64,000 nt of DNA from Sinorhizobium meliloti 4H41 (lineage in GTDB: Bacteria; Pseudomonadota; Alphaproteobacteria; Rhizobiales; Rhizobiaceae), in NCBI RefSeq assembly GCF_000375585.1, contig NZ_AQWP01000001.1, positions 696,735 through 760,734 on the forward strand, written 5' to 3'. The position numbers and the translations under genes were made by a program. Position 1 is the first letter of the stretch, and each line of letters begins with the position of its first letter. The notes beneath the pieces were generated by a model. It was not told where the DNA came from and ran no database searches. It saw only the letters and a list, made by a program, of their open reading frames with translations. Of the stretch, positions 7,806-17,728 are shown piece after piece.

Positions 7806-8846
7806 ATGGTTTCAGAAGCGCCCCCGTTCTGGTGGACCAAGGCCGACTGGCGCGCCTATGCTCTTTGGCCCTTTTCCTGGGTTTACGGTCGGATCGCCGG
7901 GATGCGCATGGACCGGGCGCGCCGGGCGACCTCCGCCGTGCCGCTGATCTGCATAGGCAACTTCACCGTCGGCGGAGCCGGAAAGACCCCGACGGCGATC
8001 GCGATTGCACGTGCCGCAAGGGCACGGGGCCTGAAGCCCGCTTTCCTGAGCCGCGGCTATGGCGGGTCGCTGGACGTCACGACGGTGGTCGACCCCGAGC
8101 ACCATCGCGCGCGCGACGTCGGCGACGAGCCGCTGCTGCTTGCCCGCGAGGCCCTCACCGTGATCTGCCGACGCAGGGTGGATGGCGCACGCAAGCTTGC
8201 TGCGGAAGGCGCCGATATCATCATCATGGATGATGGCTTCCAGAGTGCCCGGCTCGTCTTCGATTTCGCCCTTCTGGTGGTCGATTCCGGCCGCGGTATC
8301 GGCAATGGCCATCTCGTGCCTTCCGGCCCGGTTCGGGCGCCGATCGGCAATCAGCTGCGCCATGCCAACGCTCTCCTGAAACTCGGCCACGGCTCCGCCG
8401 CCGATACTCTCGTCCGCCAGGCGGCACGGGCCGGCAAGCCCGTCTATGTGGCCGAAACGGTGCGCACGGATACAGGGCCGCTCGACGGCGTCAAGGTCCT
8501 TGCCTGGGCCGGGATCGCCGATCCGGAGAAGTTCTTCAAGACCGTTCGCGAGACTGGCGCGGTGATCGAAGAGACCCGGACCTTCCCGGATCACCACCAT
8601 TTCTCCGAGGACGAGATTGCCGATCTGATCGACCGTGCCGCAAGCCGGGGCTATACGCTGGTGACCACGGCCAAGGACATGGTTCGCCTGGAGCCCGGAC
8701 ACGGACGGGCAGGGGAACTGGCGGCGAAAAGCCGCGTGATCGAGATCGAGGTGCGCTTCGACGATCCGGCGGCGCCGGGTGCAATCATCGACGCGACACT
8801 TGCCGCCGCCCGCGCCCGCCGATTGCGCGAGCGCAAGACAGGTTAG
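7806..8846 (+). CDS. lpxK: Tetraacyldisaccharide 4'-kinase
   Basis: A 346-residue membrane-associated kinase of lipid A synthesis that phosphorylates the 4' position of the tetraacyldisaccharide. The P-loop is [18 protein letters not shown], followed by FLSRGYGG and the catalytic DDGFQS motif. The N-terminus [28 protein letters not shown] is the usual LpxK membrane-binding start, which supports the ATG at 7806 rather than the longer frame. It ends directly against the convergent DUF2093 gene with no spacer. Confidence 0.95.
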   Translation: MVSEAPPFWWTKADWRAYALWPFSWVYGRIAGMRMDRARRATSAVPLICIGNFTVGGAGKTPTAIAIARAARARGLKPAFLSRGYGGSLDVTTVVDPEHHRARDVGDEPLLLAREALTVICRRRVDGARKLAAEGADIIIMDDGFQSARLVFDFALLVVDSGRGIGNGHLVPSGPVRAPIGNQLRHANALLKLGHGSAADTLVRQAARAGKPVYVAETVRTDTGPLDGVKVLAWAGIADPEKFFKTVRETGAVIEETRTFPDHHHFSEDEIADLIDRAASRGYTLVTTAKDMVRLEPGHGRAGELAAKSRVIEIEVRFDDPAAPGAIIDATLAAARARRLRERKTG

Positions 8847-9077
8847 TCAAGCCTGACCCGCCAGGCCGCCGGCGCGTCGTTCCGCTTCGAGCGAGGCATC
8901 CGCGTCGGCGTAAGCCTCCTGGCGCGCGACGCTCCAGTACCTGAGTTCATCGACCGGAACGGGCTTGCCCGTAACGGCACAGATCACGTGCGAGCCGGCA
9001 AGTACGACTTGGAAGTCTCCGTCGAGATAGCGGATCTTCGCCTCCCGGGAGGAGCTTCCTTCAAAACGGTTCATCAT
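8847..9077 (-). CDS. DUF2093 family small protein
   Basis: A 76-residue protein with the conserved core KIRYLDGDFQVVLAGSHVICAVTGKPVPVDELRYWSV, matching DUF2093, which is common in alphaproteobacteria. Two possible start methionines stand side by side; the first is given. It is transcribed towards lpxK and its stop codon abuts that of lpxK. Function unknown. Confidence 0.8.
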   Translation of the reverse strand: MMNRFEGSSSREAKIRYLDGDFQVVLAGSHVICAVTGKPVPVDELRYWSVARQEAYADADASLEAERRAGGLAGQA

Positions 9078-9170
9078 GCCTGAACGGGCCTCGTCTAATC
9101 GTGGACGTCCTGATCTATCGCGGCGCTCTGCAAAAAACCAGTGGTTTCGGAAGATGGTTCCAGCAGGGTC

Positions 9171-10982
9171 TCAGCTCCGCCCGAAAAGCCGCTCGATGTC
9201 GGCCAGCTTCAGCTCGATATAGGTCGGCCGGCCGTGATTGCATTGCCCGGAGCCGGGCGTGGCCTCCATCTGGCGAAGCAGAGCGTTCATCTCTTCGGTG
9301 CGCAACCGGCGGCCCGAGCGAACCGAGCCGTGGCAGGCCATGGTGGCGGCGAGATATTCGAGCCGGCCGGCGAGCCCACCGGCCGTATCCCATTCCGCGA
9401 GCTCGTCGGCAAGCTGGCGAACCAGTCCGGCGGCGTCCATTTCCCCGAGCATCGCCGGCGTTTCGCGGACGGCGATCGCCGCGGGGCCGAAACGCTCGAT
9501 GGCCAGTCCCAGGCGCGTGAACTCCTGCGCATGCGCAATCAGCCGGTCGCAATCGTCTTCCGGCAGGTCGACGATCTCGGGGATCAGCAGCGCCTGCGCC
9601 GGTACCGGGCGGGCGTGGAGCGCCGTCCGCATCGTCTCGAAGACGAGACGCTCATGGGCGGCGTGCTGGTCGACGATCACGAGCCCGTCATCGGTCTGGG
9701 CGACGATATAGTTTTCATGAAGCTGGGCGCGGGCGGCACCAAGCGGGAAGGAAACCGCCCGCCCATCGGCGGCCCGCGTCGCCTCGACGGCGGCGGCAGC
9801 GCTGCGCGCCGATGGCTGGGCGAAATCGGAGAAGGCCGCCTGGGGTGCTTCTGCAAAACCCCGCGCGGTCTCGTCGAAGCGCAGCGGCCGATAGGGCGAG
9901 ACGGCGGCCGTCCAGGGTTCCTGCGGCCGGTCTGCCCGGTGGAACTCGGGACGGAAGGCGCGCATCAGCCCATGCGCCCCGGTCGTCGCTGCCCGGTCTC
10001 CCTCACGCGCCAGTGCCTCGCGGATGGCGCCGATGATCAAGCCGCGGATCAGTCCGGGATCGCGGAAGCGCACGTCCGATTTTGCCGGATGGACATTGAC
10101 GTCGACGAGAGCCGGGTCGAGCGTGATCGACAGCACCGCGATCGGGTAGCGCCCCTGCGGAATGGTCTCGGCATAGGCGGCGCGGATCGCGGACATGATC
10201 AGCTTGTCCTGGACCGGCCGGCCGTTGACGAAGGCATATTGCTGAAGCGAATTGCCGCGGTTGAAGGTCGGCACGCCGGCAAAGCCAGTCAGCCGCGCAT
10301 CCTCGCGCTCGGCGTCGATCTCGATGGCATTGTCGCGGAAATCGCGGCCGAGCACTTGCGCCATCCGCGCCAGCCGGTCGTCGCCTGTTGCGGAGAATTC
10401 GAGCGTCGTGCGATCGGAGCCGGAAAGCACGAAACGCACTCTCGGAAAGGCGATCGCCATACGCCGGACGACTTCCGAGATCGCCGCCGCCTCGGCCTTT
10501 TCCGACTTCATGAATTTCAGCCGCGCCGGGGTCGCGAAGAAGAGGTCGCGCACCTCGACCACGGTGCCTACGATAGCGGCCGACGGCCGGGCGGGCTCGC
10601 TCCTGCCGCCGGTGACCGTGATCGCCGCGCCTTCCCGGGCCTCCGCCGTCCTCGTGGTGATCGACAGGCGCGCCACCGATCCGATCGAGGGCAGGGCTTC
10701 GCCGCGGAAACCGAGCGTCCGGATATCGGCGAGGCTGTCGTCGAGCTTGGAGGTGCAATGGCGGCGGATCGCCAGTTCGAGATCGGCCGGCGACATGCCG
10801 ATGCCGTTGTCGGTGACCCTGAGGAGCGTCTTGCCGCCACCGGCGGTCGCGATCTCGATCCTCGTCGCGCCCGCATCGAGCGCGTTCTCGATCAGTTCCT
10901 TCGCGGCGCTCGCCGGTCGTTCGATGACTTCGCCGGCGGCGATCTGATTGATGAGCGTTTCGGAAAGTTGTTTGATGGCCAT
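9171..10982 (-). CDS. mutL: DNA mismatch repair protein MutL
   Basis: A 603-residue GHKL ATPase that links MutS mismatch recognition to strand removal. The N-terminal ATPase motifs are [15 protein letters not shown] and [15 protein letters not shown]; the dimerisation region follows. The C-terminal domain carries [12 protein letters not shown], an exact fit to the DQHA(X)2E(X)4E endonuclease motif. This predicts that the protein nicks DNA itself, as expected in bacteria without MutH. The start is the ATG at 10982. No partner mutS is in the window. Confidence 0.97.
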   Translation of the reverse strand: MAIKQLSETLINQIAAGEVIERPASAAKELIENALDAGATRIEIATAGGGKTLLRVTDNGIGMSPADLELAIRRHCTSKLDDSLADIRTLGFRGEALPSIGSVARLSITTRTAEAREGAAITVTGGRSEPARPSAAIVGTVVEVRDLFFATPARLKFMKSEKAEAAAISEVVRRMAIAFPRVRFVLSGSDRTTLEFSATGDDRLARMAQVLGRDFRDNAIEIDAEREDARLTGFAGVPTFNRGNSLQQYAFVNGRPVQDKLIMSAIRAAYAETIPQGRYPIAVLSITLDPALVDVNVHPAKSDVRFRDPGLIRGLIIGAIREALAREGDRAATTGAHGLMRAFRPEFHRADRPQEPWTAAVSPYRPLRFDETARGFAEAPQAAFSDFAQPSARSAAAAVEATRAADGRAVSFPLGAARAQLHENYIVAQTDDGLVIVDQHAAHERLVFETMRTALHARPVPAQALLIPEIVDLPEDDCDRLIAHAQEFTRLGLAIERFGPAAIAVRETPAMLGEMDAAGLVRQLADELAEWDTAGGLAGRLEYLAATMACHGSVRSGRRLRTEEMNALLRQMEATPGSGQCNHGRPTYIELKLADIERLFGRS

Positions 10983-11349
10983 GCCCTATTTTCCAGGATT
11001 CGGAGAGGGAGGGAAAGCCCCGCGCTCACACTTCTCCAAGGCTTCCGGCCGGACCTGCAAAAAGCGGTATTGCGACTTAATCGGGCTTTAACGTTCTGCT
11101 GCAATTTTCCACAGCAACCTGAATGATCGTCGGGTTTTTGCCTCTGGAGCACCGCGGCGTTGCTGGACGCCGCCCGCATCCCTTCGAAGGATGCCTCAAA
11201 GGCGGCCAGCATGTCCCGAAATGAAACCGCTGCTGATCGGTTGGCCGGACCGTAGCCGGGCCGGGAAGGCCGTTCAGCGGACAGAGTGCTACAGCACCCG
11301 TTATGCGTCCAAGGACGGCTGGCGCTGTAGCGGGAACGAGGGCAGCGCG

Positions 11350-13086
11350 ATGAATGATGTGGCGTCGGGCGGCGCAGACATCAGCAGGATCATTCTGGAG
11401 GCAAGCGGCGAAACGCTTGGCGCCGCCTTGCTCGTTTTCGGCCGGGACGACACCATCACCTTCGCGAGCGCCTCGATACTGCAATTTTTCCCCGTGCCCG
11501 CCGGCATGCTGGTTCCCGGGACGCGGCTGCGCGATTTTCTGGGGGCGGTATACGATACCGGCGTGCGCCCCGGAACCTTGCCGGAGTCCAGCCGGCACAG
11601 GCCGAACCGCGAAGACTGGATCGCCGAGCAGATGGCGCTCCACTGGCGGGAACGCTACGAGAATGTCGAGAGGGCCGGCCGGACGCGCTGGCTCTCTCTG
11701 CGTCAGCGGCGGCTGTCGAGCGGTATCGGCCTTCTCGCCGTCAGCGACGTCTCCGAACAGAAGAAGCGCGACGAGCAGGCCCGGACCGATCTCCAGCGGA
11801 TCGCCCTGACGGAAGAGATCCTCAACGCTCAGCCCAATCCCATCTGCGTCAAGGACAGCAATCTCCGCTACATCGCCGTAAACACGGCCTTCTGCGTCAT
11901 CCACGATCTCGCGCCGGACGCCATGCTCGGACGTTCCGCCTCGGACCTCGTAGAAACGGAGCTTGCGGAGCACTTCGAACGGTCGGACCGCCACGTCCTG
12001 GAGACAGGCATGCCGCATTCGGAGGCGGAGCATATCGTTCGCGCCGACGGCAGCGACCTTTGGGTCGTGACGCGCAAATATCGTATCGGCCTGCCCGGCC
12101 GCCATTTCGTCGTCACCTGCATGACCGACGTCACCGATATCGCCGTCTGGTATGACGGCTCGGAAAAAGGCGGCGACACCGGTCTGCAGATCCGGGACTA
12201 TAGCATCTTCACGCCTGCGCAGAATTTCTACGATCCCTTCCGGTCGCTCGACTTGCAGCAACTCGCCCACGCCGGATCGAAGATCGACATGCTGCCGGCG
12301 CGGGAATTGCGCGTGCTTCTGGCGACCGCCGACCGGGACATGGAAGAGCGATTCGTGGCGCGGCTGCGCGGCTTCGGGCTCGACGCCTGTGCGGTCCGCA
12401 ATGGCGAGGAACTCGACGCCTTCGCGATGACCGCCGGGGCCCGCGGATTGGAGATCGACCTTCTTCTGCTCGACACCGCCTTTCCGGAGAAGCATCGCGT
12501 TCTCGCCTCCTGGCGCGCCTGTACATGGGTCGAGGTATCGGGCGATATGGATGCGACGATGCTGCTTGGGGAGATCTTCGCTGTCCGCGCCCGCGGCGCG
12601 CGTTCGCCCTTGCTGCAGCCCGAATGGGGGATTGCGCTCGACCGCGATCTCGCGCCCGCGACGCAGGCGCCGACGGTGGAAGTCCTCGTCGCGGAGGACA
12701 ACCAGGTCAACCAGTTCGTCTTCGCGCAGATCCTGGAGGGGCTCGGGATTTCCCACCGGATCGCCGCGGATGGAAGAGAAGCGGTGGACCTCTGGCACGA
12801 ACTCCAGCCCGCCCTGGTTCTGATGGACGTCTCCATGCCGGTGATGAACGGCTTTGAAGCCGCCATTGCCATTCGACAGGCCGAGAAGGGCACGGGCCGT
12901 CGCACGCCGATCGTGGCCGTGACCGCCCAGGCGCTCGATATCGACCTCGAGCGCTGCAGGACTTCGGGAATGGACGACCACATCATGAAGCCGGTCAGCC
13001 CGGACATGATCGAGATGCTGCTGCGGAAACACCTGCCGGCGGCCGAAAGGCACGTTTCGGGTTCTGGTCGGAGCGGATCGCAATGA
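11350..13086 (+). CDS. PAS/response-regulator hybrid protein without kinase domain
   Basis: A 578-residue cytoplasmic signalling protein. Residues about 15-140 form a PAS-like domain, followed by a second PAS segment (ILNAQPNPICVKDSNLRYIAVNTAF). About residues 315-420 look like a degenerate receiver (LRVLLATADRDMEERF, LLLLDTAFPEK). A canonical receiver follows at about 440-560, with acidic pair in VLVAEDNQVNQFVF, phospho-acceptor Asp in ALVLMDVSMPVMNGFEA and Lys in HIMKPVSPDMIE. No HisKA or HATPase domain is present, so an outside kinase must phosphorylate it. The start is set at MNDVASGG (11350). Its stop overlaps the next start (ATGA), so it is translationally coupled to the GGDEF-EAL gene, whose activity it probably helps control. 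Confidence 0.85.
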   Translation: MNDVASGGADISRIILEASGETLGAALLVFGRDDTITFASASILQFFPVPAGMLVPGTRLRDFLGAVYDTGVRPGTLPESSRHRPNREDWIAEQMALHWRERYENVERAGRTRWLSLRQRRLSSGIGLLAVSDVSEQKKRDEQARTDLQRIALTEEILNAQPNPICVKDSNLRYIAVNTAFCVIHDLAPDAMLGRSASDLVETELAEHFERSDRHVLETGMPHSEAEHIVRADGSDLWVVTRKYRIGLPGRHFVVTCMTDVTDIAVWYDGSEKGGDTGLQIRDYSIFTPAQNFYDPFRSLDLQQLAHAGSKIDMLPARELRVLLATADRDMEERFVARLRGFGLDACAVRNGEELDAFAMTAGARGLEIDLLLLDTAFPEKHRVLASWRACTWVEVSGDMDATMLLGEIFAVRARGARSPLLQPEWGIALDRDLAPATQAPTVEVLVAEDNQVNQFVFAQILEGLGISHRIAADGREAVDLWHELQPALVLMDVSMPVMNGFEAAIAIRQAEKGTGRRTPIVAVTAQALDIDLERCRTSGMDDHIMKPVSPDMIEMLLRKHLPAAERHVSGSGRSGSQ

Positions 13087-14432
13087 CATTGCAGGAGCTC
13101 GGTATCGATCGGGCGAAGCGGGACAGGCCGTATAGTGCCTCCTTCGTCGATCCATTGACCGAGCTCGGCAATGCACGCCACCTCAAGCAAACCGTCTGCG
13201 CCCTCGCGGCCGAACGGGCAAGCGATCCCGCACCCTTTACCATCGCCCTTGCAAATCTGGACGGGTTCAAGCCGATCAACGACCTCTTCGGCCCTGAGGC
13301 CGGCGATCAGATCCTGCGCCAGGTGGCGCACCGGCTGAAGGCCTGCGTTCCCGAGGGCGCGACGGTGACGCGTACCGCGGATGACGAATTCGCCATCGTC
13401 CTGCCGCTGGTCTTTGAACGAAGGAGTGCGGAGAAGCGCGGCCAGATGCTAAAGGAAGTGCTCTCTTCGCCCTTCGCACTCGGCGACCGGAACGTTCGGC
13501 TCTCGGCCTCGTTCGGCTTTGCTGTCTATCCCTTTGCCGGAGATACGTTCGACGACCTGCTGAAGAGCGCCGATACCGCGCTCTACCGCTCCAAACGGCG
13601 CGGCCGCGGACAGATCACCGTCTATTCGCAAGAGATCGCACAGGAGATGAAGCACGCGACGCAGCTTGAGCAGGCACTGCGCAATGCGATCATCGCCGGT
13701 GGGATCGATGTCCACTTTCAACCGATCGTCGATCTGCGCAGCGACCGTCCGGTGGGTTTCGAGGCGCTGGCGCGGTGGTGCGACGCCGACCTCGGCTATG
13801 TCTCGCCGGCCGTCTTCGTGCCTTTCGCGGAAGAGCGCGGATTCATCGACGCGCTTTCCGAAATGCTTCTGCGCAAGGCGGCGCGGGCTGCCCTGTCCTG
13901 GCCGGAGGACCTCTTCCTGTCCTTCAACCTGTCCTCGGTCCAGCTGATGGATCCGGCGACGAGCGCTCGGCTCCTGGCAATCACAGCTCAGGTGGGCCTC
14001 GACCCCCGGCGCCTCGAACTCGAGATCACCGAGACCGCTGCGATGGCCGACGCCGGTACTGCCCAGAGGATCGTCACCGAATTGAGAGCGGCCGGTGTGC
14101 GCGTGTCGCTGGACGATTTCGGAACGGGCCAGTCGAGCCTCGGGCGGCTCAGGGATTTTTCCCTCGACAAGGTGAAGATAGACCGGACCTTCGTTTCGGG
14201 GATTTCCACCGACCGGACTTCAGAACATATCGTCAAGGCGATCGTTTCGATGTGCGAGGGGCTGGAACTCGCCGTGGTCGCCGAAGGCATCGAGCATTCA
14301 TCCGAGGCGCTGAAGCTCAAGGCGCTCGGCTGCGGCCTGGGACAGGGCTATTTCTACGGCAAGCCCGCCGATGCCGATGCCACCTTGCGTTACCTTTCCG
14401 AGCATTACCCGGATATGGCGGCGGTGCGCTGA
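13083..14432 (+). CDS. GGDEF-EAL protein with degenerate GGDEF, likely c-di-GMP phosphodiesterase
   Basis: A 449-residue cytoplasmic protein. The GGDEF domain (about residues 20-175, starting DPLTELGNARH) has TADDEF in place of GG(D/E)EF, so cyclase activity is unlikely. The EAL domain (about 190-440) keeps its catalytic set: FEALARW, FNLSSVQL, LEITETAAM, SLDDFGTGQSS, DKVKIDR and AEGIEH. The predicted role is hydrolysis of cyclic di-GMP. It is coupled by a 4-base overlap to the preceding PAS/receiver gene. Its 3' end overlaps the convergent LysR gene by 28 bases. Confidence 0.9.
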   Translation: MTLQELGIDRAKRDRPYSASFVDPLTELGNARHLKQTVCALAAERASDPAPFTIALANLDGFKPINDLFGPEAGDQILRQVAHRLKACVPEGATVTRTADDEFAIVLPLVFERRSAEKRGQMLKEVLSSPFALGDRNVRLSASFGFAVYPFAGDTFDDLLKSADTALYRSKRRGRGQITVYSQEIAQEMKHATQLEQALRNAIIAGGIDVHFQPIVDLRSDRPVGFEALARWCDADLGYVSPAVFVPFAEERGFIDALSEMLLRKAARAALSWPEDLFLSFNLSSVQLMDPATSARLLAITAQVGLDPRRLELEITETAAMADAGTAQRIVTELRAAGVRVSLDDFGTGQSSLGRLRDFSLDKVKIDRTFVSGISTDRTSEHIVKAIVSMCEGLELAVVAEGIEHSSEALKLKALGCGLGQGYFYGKPADADATLRYLSEHYPDMAAVR

Positions 14433-15379
14433 AGCGCCTCATGCCCGCTTGCGGTTTCGGCCCCCGAACGATCGCGGAGGCCCTCCTCCAAAAGCCAGTC
14501 GCGGATGCGGCGCGCCTGACTGTTGAGTTCGCGTGACCGCGGCCAGACGACGTAGAAGGCCTGGCCCGTCCTCAGCACATGCCCCCCGACCGGCACCAGC
14601 GCGCCGGAGCGCACCTGTCGGGCGGTCAGATGCTCCCAGCCGAGCGCAATGCCCTCTCCCGCCAGCACGGCCTGGATCACGAGCACGTAATCGTTGATCG
14701 CGAGCCTTTTGCCTTGCGCCGGATAGGCAAGGCCCGCGCTCGCGAACCATTCGGTCCAGTCGCAGGCACGCCTTACGGGCTCTTCGAGGTGGATAAGATT
14801 GTGCCTGATGAGGTCCGCGGGCGTTGCCGGCAGCCCATGCGTCTCGATATAGGCGGGTGTCGCCACGGCCTGGATGACTTCATCGGCCAGCACCGCCGCG
14901 TGATAGCGCGGCCAATGGCTGGGGTCCCCGCCACGAATTCCGAGCGGGATCGGCTCCTCATCCAGATCGAGGTCGCGCACGCTTGTCTGGATGCGAAGGT
15001 CGATCTCCGGCAGGTCTTCGCGCAGCCGGGCTAGCCGCGGCAGCATCCACATGGAGGTGAAGGCCGTCGAGGCCGCCAGCGTCACATTGGTCTCGCGCCC
15101 TTTGGCGCGGATGCCTTCGGCCGACTTCTGGATCCGCGCGAGGCCGACCGAGACATCCGCGTGAAACTTTTCTCCCGCCTCCGTCAGTTCGACGGCCCGG
15201 TGCACACGGTGGAACAGCGGCACGCCCAGCTGGTTCTCGAGTCCTCGAATGGCGTAGGACACCGCTGCCTGAGTCATTCCGAGCTCACCGGCAGCGCGTG
15301 TGAAGTTCTGATGCCGGCCGGCTGCCTCGAAGACGATGAGGCTCGCGGCAGACGGTAGGAGACGGCGCAGGTTTTCCAT
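14405..15379 (-). CDS. LysR-family transcriptional regulator
   Basis: A 324-residue regulator with the N-terminal winged helix-turn-helix FEAAGRHQNFTRAAGELGMTQAAVSYAIRGLE and a substrate-binding-like effector domain of the GcvA type. The ATG at 15379 (MENLRRLLPS) is preferred over a GTG three codons upstream. It is divergent from the mttB-family gene with a 90-base intergenic region containing a perfect palindrome, so it most likely controls that gene. The effector is unknown; a methylated amine such as glycine betaine is a guess from context. Confidence 0.9.
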   Translation of the reverse strand: MENLRRLLPSAASLIVFEAAGRHQNFTRAAGELGMTQAAVSYAIRGLENQLGVPLFHRVHRAVELTEAGEKFHADVSVGLARIQKSAEGIRAKGRETNVTLAASTAFTSMWMLPRLARLREDLPEIDLRIQTSVRDLDLDEEPIPLGIRGGDPSHWPRYHAAVLADEVIQAVATPAYIETHGLPATPADLIRHNLIHLEEPVRRACDWTEWFASAGLAYPAQGKRLAINDYVLVIQAVLAGEGIALGWEHLTARQVRSGALVPVGGHVLRTGQAFYVVWPRSRELNSQARRIRDWLLEEGLRDRSGAETASGHEALQRTAAISG

Positions 15380-15440
15380 AAGTACCACTTATATCAAGCG
15401 TCGAATTTTTCCTGCGTTACAATAGCCTTTCTCGTCAATA

Positions 15441-15459
15441 CCATCATTGCAAATGATGG
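15441..15459. promoter_or_regulatory. Palindromic LysR-type operator
   Basis: CCATCATT-GCA-AATGATGG is a perfect 8-base inverted repeat with a 3-base centre. It contains the T-N11-A pattern typical of LysR boxes (T at 15444, A at 15456). It ends 10 bases before the mttB-like start codon and abuts the ribosome binding site GGGAG. Confidence 0.6.
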
Positions 15460-15469
15460 GAGATCGACC

Positions 15470-17014
15470 ATGGAAGTGTTGGAAGCAACCGGCGAGGCGC
15501 CGAAACGGACCCGGAGCGGGCGACCGCAGCGACGCGAGGGCAGCAAGAATCTCGGCGTCCCCTACATCGCCCGCAATATACCGACCTATGACATCCTCGG
15601 CGAGGAGAACCTGGAGCGGATCGAAAGGGTAGCCGACCGCATTCTCGCCGAAGTCGGCATCGAGTTTCGCGACGACCCGGTGGCGCTCGACCACTGGCGG
15701 CGCGCCGGGGCGAAGATCGAGGGCCTTCGCGTCACCTTCGAGCCGGGGATGCTGAAAGAGATCGTCCGCTCGGCGCCGGCGCAATTCACGCAGCACGCCC
15801 GCAATCCCGCCCGCAGCGTCGAGATCGGCGGCCGCAACGTGGTGTTCTCTCCGGCATACGGTTCTCCCTTCGTCATGGATCTGGACAAGGGCAGGCGCTA
15901 CGGCACCATCGAGGACTTCCGCAATCTGGTGAAGCTCGCCCAGTCGAGCCCCTGGCTGCACCACTCCGGCGGTACCATCTGCGAACCGTGCGACGTGCCG
16001 GTGAACAAACGTCATCTCGACATGGTCTACAGCCACATAAAATACTCCGATCGCGCCTTCATGGGATCGATTACCTCGGAGGAACGTGCCGAGGATTCGA
16101 TCGAAATGGCCCGCATTCTTTTCGGTGCCGAATTCGTCGACGGCAACTGCGTCATTCTCGGCAATGTCAACGTCAACTCGCCGCTCGTCTGGGACGGCAC
16201 GATGACGAAGTCGCTGCGGGCCTATGCGCGCGCCAACCAGGCCGCGGTGATCGTGCCGTTCATCCTCGGCGGCGCGATGGGGCCGGTCACCAATGCCGGG
16301 GCGATTGCGCAATCCTATGCCGAAACGCTTGCCGGCTGTGCGCTGACGCAGCTCGAACGCAAGGGCGCGCCCGTCATCTTCGGAAACTTCCTTTCCTCGA
16401 TGTCGCTCCGCTCGGGCTCGCCGACCTTCGGCACGCCGGAGCCGGCGATCGGCAGCATGGTCATCGGCCAGCTCGCACGCCGGCTCGGCCTGCCGTTGCG
16501 CTGCGCCGGAAACTTCTCCAACTCGAAGCGCCCGGATGCACAGGCGATGCAGGAAGGCGTCATGTCGATGCTGTCGGCCGTACATTGCGGCGCCAATTTC
16601 GTCCTGCACTCGGCAGGCTTTGCCGACGGGCTGCTGGCCATGTCCTACGAAAAATTCATGATGGACATGGATTTCTGCGGGGCACTGCATTCCTATCTTG
16701 CCGGCGTCGTGGTCGACGACAATACGCTCGCCATGGACGCCTTCCTGGAGGTGGGTCCGGGCAGCCACTTCCTTGGCTCCGGCCACACGATGCGCAATTA
16801 TCAGACCGCCTTCTGGGACAGCGCCCTTTCCGATAACGAGCCCTTCGAGAAATGGGTGGAACAGGGCGAAACCGACATGGCGCTGCGGGCGAACAGGAGC
16901 TGGAAAAAGGCTCTCGCCGAATATGAGGCGCCGCCCTTGGATGCGGCAATCGACGAAGCGCTGAACGACTATGTCGACAGACGCAAAAGCGGCATGGCCG
17001 ACGCGTGGTACTGA
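15470..17014 (+). CDS. MttB-family (trimethylamine methyltransferase-like) protein, non-pyrrolysine
   Basis: A 514-residue cytoplasmic TIM-barrel protein of the MttB superfamily. Recognisable segments include NLERIERVADRILAEVGIEF, GRNVVFSPAYGSPFVMD and VMSMLSAVHCGANFVLHSAG. Archaeal trimethylamine enzymes carry pyrrolysine encoded by an in-frame amber codon; this frame has none, so it belongs to the non-pyrrolysine group, of which some members demethylate glycine betaine. Known members pass the methyl group to a corrinoid protein, but no corrinoid protein or activator gene is nearby. GGGAG lies 7 bases before the ATG. It is probably controlled by the divergent LysR gene. The substrate is not known. 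Confidence 0.85.
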   Translation: MEVLEATGEAPKRTRSGRPQRREGSKNLGVPYIARNIPTYDILGEENLERIERVADRILAEVGIEFRDDPVALDHWRRAGAKIEGLRVTFEPGMLKEIVRSAPAQFTQHARNPARSVEIGGRNVVFSPAYGSPFVMDLDKGRRYGTIEDFRNLVKLAQSSPWLHHSGGTICEPCDVPVNKRHLDMVYSHIKYSDRAFMGSITSEERAEDSIEMARILFGAEFVDGNCVILGNVNVNSPLVWDGTMTKSLRAYARANQAAVIVPFILGGAMGPVTNAGAIAQSYAETLAGCALTQLERKGAPVIFGNFLSSMSLRSGSPTFGTPEPAIGSMVIGQLARRLGLPLRCAGNFSNSKRPDAQAMQEGVMSMLSAVHCGANFVLHSAGFADGLLAMSYEKFMMDMDFCGALHSYLAGVVVDDNTLAMDAFLEVGPGSHFLGSGHTMRNYQTAFWDSALSDNEPFEKWVEQGETDMALRANRSWKKALAEYEAPPLDAAIDEALNDYVDRRKSGMADAWY

Positions 17015-17046
17015 GCATCTCCAACGCGTTGCCACCAGACGACGAA

Positions 17047-17069
17047 AAGCGGCGCCATGGGCGCCGCTT
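17047..17069. terminator. Bidirectional terminator hairpin
   Basis: AAGCGGCGCC-ATG-GGCGCCGCTT forms a 10-base perfect stem between the convergent mttB-like and PRC-barrel genes. T-rich sequence follows on the plus strand (17080-17085). Confidence 0.6.
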
Positions 17070-17095
17070 CTGTTGTTCGTTTTAGAGCCTGCGGC

Positions 17096-17728
17096 TTACT
17101 GCTGCGGGGCAGGTTCCGCAGGCGCCGGTGCCGGGGTCGTACCCGTTGCCGAAGTCGTCGACGTATCTACCGGCTGGTCGGCGTTACGCTCGGCCATTAC
17201 CTGCGATTTCGTCTTGAACTCCGGAGCACCCTTCAGCGAATCCGCCGTTTCGGTCGTGGTCAGCTTGATCTCGTCCGAATCGGGCTGGTCGGCAATCGCG
17301 ATCTTGTCGAACGGAACCGCGACGTTCTTTTCCCCGATGCCGAGGAAGCCGCCAACTCCGACGATGGCAGCAGCGATACCGCCTTCCTTCTCGATGATCA
17401 GGTCGTTGATCTCGCCGATGCTTTCATCGCTGGCATTGTAGACGGACTGGCCGATATAAGTATTCGCGGACACTTGGTTTTCCGCTTGCTCTGTCAGGTA
17501 GCTGGCGTCACCAGCCGCCATATCGGTCGTCGTGTCTGCCGTATCCGGTGTCTGCGCCTGCTCGTCGGCGGCCGGCGGGGTAGCCGGAGCCGGGGCGGGT
17601 TCCATGGTCTGGGTTTCAGGTGCCGTAGCCGGAGGCGTCGTGGTTTGCTGTGCGAAGCTCATCGGGGCAACGGCAACGCCCACGAGAAGCGCGCCAGCGG
17701 CAACGGAAGATATAAGTCTCTCTTTCAT
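17096..17728 (-). CDS. Secreted PRC-barrel domain protein
   Basis: A 210-residue exported protein. An N-terminal signal peptide (MKERLISSVAAGALLVGVAV..., likely cleaved after SFA) is followed by a Pro/Ala/Thr-rich linker (about 30-75) and a PRC-barrel fold (about 90-160: IGQSVYNASDESIGEINDLI, FLGIGEKNVAVPFDKI). A second low-complexity Pro/Ala tail ends the protein. PRC barrels occur in RimM and photosynthetic reaction-centre H subunits; periplasmic versions like this are common in rhizobia and have no established role. Envelope or stress function is only a guess. Confidence 0.85.
   Translation of the reverse strand: MKERLISSVAAGALLVGVAVAPMSFAQQTTTPPATAPETQTMEPAPAPATPPAADEQAQTPDTADTTTDMAAGDASYLTEQAENQVSANTYIGQSVYNASDESIGEINDLIIEKEGGIAAAIVGVGGFLGIGEKNVAVPFDKIAIADQPDSDEIKLTTTETADSLKGAPEFKTKSQVMAERNADQPVDTSTTSATGTTPAPAPAEPAPQQ

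Noticed and set aside
15470-17014. Possibility that the MttB-family gene encodes pyrrolysine.
   Set aside because: The whole family length is read without an in-frame amber codon, and no pylT or pylS-like sequence was noticed.
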